Made by a program: the position numbers and the translations under genes. The notes beneath the pieces are model-generated. The model was not told the DNA's origin. It worked only from the letters and a program-made list of their open reading frames with translations, and ran no database searches. DNA of 9,226 bases from Chloroflexota bacterium (lineage in GTDB: Bacteria; Chloroflexota; Anaerolineae; Anaerolineales; DRMV01). Numbering within the stretch: the stretch's first letter is position 1; every line of letters begins with the position of its first letter. Positions 6,455 to 9,226 of this stretch are shown here, one piece after another. The DNA is taken from the NCBI GenBank assembly GCA_013153335.1, contig JAADEP010000209.1:1-9226 (forward strand), given 5' to 3'.

Positions 6455-6810
6455 GACCGGCTCCGGCACCAAGATGGGGTGGGCGCACGCGAGCCATCAC
6501 GCCCACTGCGGCGCGCAACCGAGCTCGCTCCCCCGCGAAGGCGGACGCGGCCTGCTTTTGCTTCGCGTGCTCACCCAGGTCTGGGCCACGGGGCTCACCC
6601 GGAAGCGCGCTCGCGCGCGATAATGCCATGACCTTGCTCGCGTCTTTTCCCGCGCGCTTCGCGCCGCGGGTCAGTTGCATGCCGCGCTTTGGGGCTGAAC
6701 GAGCCCGTCGGCTTTGATTTTGCTCGCGCCCGATGGGGCTATTATACGGCATTCCTGCCGGGCCTCGTGGTAGAATCCAAAAGACCCCGATGGAAACGAA
6801 CGAGGGAAGC
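6455..6810. other. Divergent intergenic region, 356 nt, no gene seen
   Basis: This separates the minus-strand zinc-ribbon gene from the plus-strand isomerase gene. I see no tRNA, riboswitch or convincing small gene. It holds several short GC-rich inverted repeats, for example GGGCT/AGCCC at 6692-6706 and CGGCA/TGCCG at 6747-6760. An AT-richer patch at 6711-6747 and TAGAAT at 6771-6776 are where promoters would be expected. Confidence 0.6.
6714..6776 (+). promoter_or_regulatory. Candidate promoter zone for the isomerase gene
   Basis: The plus strand has TTGATTTTGC at 6714-6723, TATTATAC at 6740-6747 and TAGAAT at 6771-6776. TTTTGC and TATTAT are 16 nt apart, a weak but possible -35/-10 pair. 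TAGAAT would place a transcript start close to the ATG but lacks a matched -35. Read on the minus strand, 6741-6747 is GTATAAT, which could alternatively serve the zinc-ribbon gene with a long leader. Confidence 0.3.
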
Positions 6811-7893
6811 ATGTGGTCTTTGGATGATCCAAAGCATCGTGAAGCCGTGGATCGCTCGGCCATGCTGGCTGAGATCGACCGGCTGCCCGATCAGCTGGTC
6901 GAAGCCTGGACTTGGGGCCAGGCTTGGCCTCTCCCCATGACCACGTTGCCCCGGGCGGTCGTGGTCGCCGGGATGGGCGGTTCGGCCATCGCAGCCGATC
7001 TGCTGCAGGGCTATGTCCAGAACGTTGTGCCCGTGCCTTATGTTGTTTGGCGTGACTATGGCCTGCCGGCCTGGGCTCAGGGTCCTGAGGTGCTGGTTGT
7101 GGCTTCGTCGCACTCGGGTAACACCGAAGAGACTTTGAGCGCGGCCCGCACGGCCTGGGCTCGTGGGTGCACGTGGATGGCCATAACCACGGGGGGGCAG
7201 CTGGCGGTTTTGGCCGAGGATCGCGGCGCGACGCTGTGGCGTTTCGAGCACGCGGGGCAGCCGCGCGCGGCGGTCGGCTATAGCTTCGGGCTGCTGCTGG
7301 CCCTGTTCGCCCGGCTCGGCTTGATCCCGGACCCGCGTTCGGATCTGGAGCGCGCGATCGAGGCCATGCGCCAACAACAGGCGTCGCTGCGCTTCGACGT
7401 GCCGACCCCGCTCAACCCGGCCAAGCGGCTCGCGGGCCAATGGGTCGATCGGTGGGTCACGGTGTTCGGCTCGGGCTTTCTGGCGCCGGTCGCGCGGCGG
7501 TGGAAGGGCCAGATCAACGAGCTGGCCAAGGCTTGGGCCGAGTTTGAAGTGTTGCCCGAAGCCGACCATAACACCCTTGCGGGCCTGCTCAAGCCGCCCG
7601 CGCTCTTCCGCGAGCATATGGCCCTGTTCCTCGACGCGGAGGCGCTCCCCGCGCGGCATCGCGCCCGGGTTCGCCTAACCCAGCAGGTCTTTATGCAGGC
7701 AGGCCTGAACACCGATCGCTTCCTCGCACCGGGGGAAGGGGCGCTCGCCCAACAGTGGACCGCGCTTCACTTTGGCGATTACGCCGCGTATTATCTGGCC
7801 CTGGCGTACGGGGTTGACCCTACACCGGTGGAAAGCATCCAGACGTTCAAAGCGCTGCTGGCCCAAGAACCTGATGAAACGGATGCATCTTGA
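6811..7893 (+). CDS. Bifunctional phosphoglucose/phosphomannose isomerase
   Basis: A 360-residue cytosolic enzyme of the two-SIS-domain PGI/PMI family. It interconverts glucose-6-phosphate or mannose-6-phosphate with fructose-6-phosphate, so feeding glycolysis and sugar-nucleotide synthesis. The first SIS domain shows GMGGSAIAADLL (54-65) and SHSGNTEETL (100-109), the phosphate-binding loop. The second shows KGQINELAK (232-240) with the catalytic-type E237, then LPEADHNTLAG (248-258) with H253, and the late GDYAAYYLAL plus VDPTPVESI (322-343) typical of the family. The usual NHNE at the His motif reads DHNT here. I chose ATG 6811 because GAGGG (6802-6806) precedes it and the product matches the family N-terminus. 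ATG 6790 has no ribosome binding site, and 6733 would add an unrelated peptide. It is much smaller than classical Pgi (about 550 residues), as expected for this family. Confidence 0.92.
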   Translation: MWSLDDPKHREAVDRSAMLAEIDRLPDQLVEAWTWGQAWPLPMTTLPRAVVVAGMGGSAIAADLLQGYVQNVVPVPYVVWRDYGLPAWAQGPEVLVVASSHSGNTEETLSAARTAWARGCTWMAITTGGQLAVLAEDRGATLWRFEHAGQPRAAVGYSFGLLLALFARLGLIPDPRSDLERAIEAMRQQQASLRFDVPTPLNPAKRLAGQWVDRWVTVFGSGFLAPVARRWKGQINELAKAWAEFEVLPEADHNTLAGLLKPPALFREHMALFLDAEALPARHRARVRLTQQVFMQAGLNTDRFLAPGEGALAQQWTALHFGDYAAYYLALAYGVDPTPVESIQTFKALLAQEPDETDAS

Positions 7894-7989
7894 GTCCAGG
7901 GGATGGCGGGCCCTGGTCGAGAGGCATCCCAGCCGTTCGGCGGCCATAACCTTGGAATGCAAAGCTGACTCGTCCGCCAAGGAGGCCAT
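7894..7989 (+). other. Structured spacer before the PLP enzyme gene
   Basis: This 96-nt gap has several possible hairpins. CCAGGG (7896-7901) pairs with CCCTGG (7911-7916). GGGATG (7900-7905) could pair instead with CATCCC (7925-7930), an alternative to the first. CCTTGG (7950-7955) pairs with CCAAGG (7977-7982), which includes the first four bases of the AAGGAGG ribosome binding site at 7979-7985. No T tract follows, so a terminator is not indicated. No promoter hexamers are evident, so the two genes are plausibly co-transcribed. Confidence 0.35.
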
Positions 7990-9219
7990 ATGGACCTGCA
8001 CACGGCTCAAGATCGGATTGCCCAACGCATCCGGGCGATGAACGAACGGGTGCAATATTACGCGTCTCGGGGCTTGTACCATTACAACATTCCCATTGAA
8101 GAACTCATCGACGGGGTGCGCGTGCGGGTTCGGGGACGCGAAATGCTCATGTTCGCGTCGTATAGCTACCTGGGTCTCATCGGCCATCCGCGCATCAACC
8201 GGGCGGCGAAAGAAGCCATCGACCGTTACGGCACCGGCACCCACGGCGTTCGCTCCCTCGCCGGGACCCTGCCCATCCACCGGGAACTGGAAGAAACCAT
8301 CGCGGAATTCAAGGGGACCGAAGCCGCGATCGTTTTTTCGTCGGGTTATGTCACCAATTTGAGCGTGATCGCCGCGCTGGTGGGGCGAGGGGATTATGTG
8401 TTTTCGGACAAGCTCAACCACGCGAGCATTGTCGACGGCGCGCTGATGTCAGGGGCGAAATTCCTTCGTTTTCGTCACAACGATATGGACGCGTTGGAAC
8501 GACGGCTGAAATCGGTGCCTCAAGACGCGGCCAAGCTCATCGTTGCGGACGCGGTGTTCAGCATGGACGGGGACATCATTGACCTGCCCCGTATGGTGGA
8601 GTTGGCGCGCAAATACAACGCGTGGCTCATGATTGACGAAGCGCATTCGGTGGGCGTGCTTGGCAAGACTGGGCGGGGCATTGAAGAGCACTTTGGGATG
8701 GACGACGTGATCGACATCAAAATGGGCACGCTCAGCAAAACCATCCCTTCGGTTGGGGGATATATCGCGGGCAAGAAGGAGCTTGTCGAATATTTGCGCC
8801 ACGCGACGCGTTCTTACATTTTCTCGGCCGCGTTGCCACCCGCGCAAGCGGCTGCGGCTGCCGAGGCCTTCCGCGTGATCATGGATGAACCCTGGCGCGT
8901 GGAAAAGGTGCAAGCCAACGCGCGGATGTTCATTCAGGGGCTGCAAGCGCGCGGGTTCAACACCCTGCACACCGAAACCGCGATCGTGCCCATCCTGTGT
9001 TACAGCGACGACAAGGCTTTTGAAATGACGCGCGCGTCCCATGAGCGGGGCATTTTCGTGCTGCCCGTGATCTCCCCCGCGGTGCCGGTGGACCTCGCGC
9101 GCTTGCGGGCGACCGTGACTGCCGCGCACGAGCCTGAGCACATCCAGCGTGCGATCGACGTCTTCACCGAAGCCGCGCACGAAGTCGGCCTGCCCCTCGA
9201 GCCCCCTTCACGCGCGTAA
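7990..9219 (+). CDS. Alpha-oxoamine-synthase-family PLP enzyme (BioF/KBL/SPT-like)
   Basis: A 409-residue fold-type I PLP enzyme that would condense an amino acid with an acyl thioester, releasing CO2 and CoA or a carrier protein. Visible motifs are YGTGTHGVRSLAGT (80-93), FSSGYVTN (116-123), NHAS with PLP-stacking H144, FSMDGDIIDLP (190-200), DEAHS (216-220, D216 and H219), GTLSK with the PLP lysine K250, and the C-terminal SPAVP...RLR...TAAH (362-380). The start follows a full AAGGAGG by 4 nt. The THGVR and LSKTIPSVGGYIAG segments are less like BioF or KBL and recall a lipid- or polyketide-type oxoamine synthase such as serine palmitoyltransferase. No biotin, threonine-dehydrogenase or acyl-carrier gene is visible, so KAPA synthase, glycine C-acetyltransferase and SPT all remain possible. 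The family is certain, the substrate is open. Confidence 0.88.
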   Translation: MDLHTAQDRIAQRIRAMNERVQYYASRGLYHYNIPIEELIDGVRVRVRGREMLMFASYSYLGLIGHPRINRAAKEAIDRYGTGTHGVRSLAGTLPIHRELEETIAEFKGTEAAIVFSSGYVTNLSVIAALVGRGDYVFSDKLNHASIVDGALMSGAKFLRFRHNDMDALERRLKSVPQDAAKLIVADAVFSMDGDIIDLPRMVELARKYNAWLMIDEAHSVGVLGKTGRGIEEHFGMDDVIDIKMGTLSKTIPSVGGYIAGKKELVEYLRHATRSYIFSAALPPAQAAAAAEAFRVIMDEPWRVEKVQANARMFIQGLQARGFNTLHTETAIVPILCYSDDKAFEMTRASHERGIFVLPVISPAVPVDLARLRATVTAAHEPEHIQRAIDVFTEAAHEVGLPLEPPSRA

Positions 9220-9226
9220 CCCCGCC

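Noticed and set aside
6692..6722. Hairpins GGGCT/AGCCC and AGCC/GGCT followed by TTTGATTTT, looking like a plus-strand terminator
   Set aside because: No plus-strand gene lies upstream to terminate, the stems are only 4-5 bp and the T tract is interrupted.
6455..6810. tRNA or riboswitch in the divergent intergenic region
   Set aside because: No cloverleaf with a T-loop (GGTTCRA) in proper spacing and no recognised riboswitch core could be seen on either strand.
6204..6863. Minus-strand open frame of 219 codons spanning the divergent intergenic region
   Set aside because: It overlaps the zinc-ribbon gene in another frame and crosses the isomerase start; the product is Arg/Ala/Pro-rich with no motif or ribosome binding site.
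6742..7659. Minus-strand open frame of 305 codons opposite the isomerase
   Set aside because: It is a full antisense shadow of a well-supported enzyme, and its product is His/Arg/Gln-rich with no domain.

Overview
The window reads as GC-rich bacterial chromosome (roughly two-thirds G+C by eye). It carries eight complete protein genes, a short repeat cluster at the left edge and two intergenic regions with structure. My best guess at the source is a member of the Chloroflexota (Anaerolineae/Thermoflexia-like). The grounds are the two-domain phosphoglucose/phosphomannose isomerase, the small membrane-anchored double zinc-ribbon protein, the HD protein and the BioF-like enzyme, all of which resemble Chloroflexota proteins as I remember them. 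This is recall, not a search result.

Layout: positions 1-277 hold no gene but contain three GC-rich palindromes in a roughly 80-90 bp repeated arrangement, similar to bacterial REP/BIME elements. Positions 278-5854 hold six genes, all on the minus strand and packed as one apparent operon. In transcription order they are peptide deformylase (def), recF, ribonuclease Z (rnz), a site-2-protease-type M50 metalloprotease, an HD-domain protein, and a GT-C (family 39-like) membrane glycosyltransferase. Gaps are 32 and 31 nt, then 11 nt, followed by overlaps of 25 nt and 4 nt. A TATAAT box lies ahead of def. Upstream of it, also on the minus strand, is a two-helix membrane protein with two zinc ribbons (5948-6454).

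From 6455 to 6810 is a 356-nt divergent intergenic region. On the plus strand come a bifunctional phosphoglucose/phosphomannose isomerase (6811-7893) and an alpha-oxoamine-synthase-family PLP enzyme (7990-9219). They are separated by a 96-nt spacer that can form hairpins, one of which touches the ribosome binding site.

Functionally the minus-strand cluster mixes translation and RNA maintenance (def, rnz), DNA repair (recF), membrane proteolysis (M50), an unassigned hydrolase (HD) and cell-surface glycosylation (GT39-like). They look co-transcribed rather than parts of one pathway. The plus-strand pair links sugar-phosphate interconversion with a carbon-carbon bond-forming PLP acyltransferase whose substrate cannot be read from sequence. 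I do not see a defence system, phage, transposase, CRISPR array, tRNA or rRNA. The most interesting non-coding signal is a recurring module of a (T)TATAC motif next to a short palindrome, seen near 164, 5904 and 6741. In the 5904 copy the palindrome overlies the expected -35 region of the def promoter.
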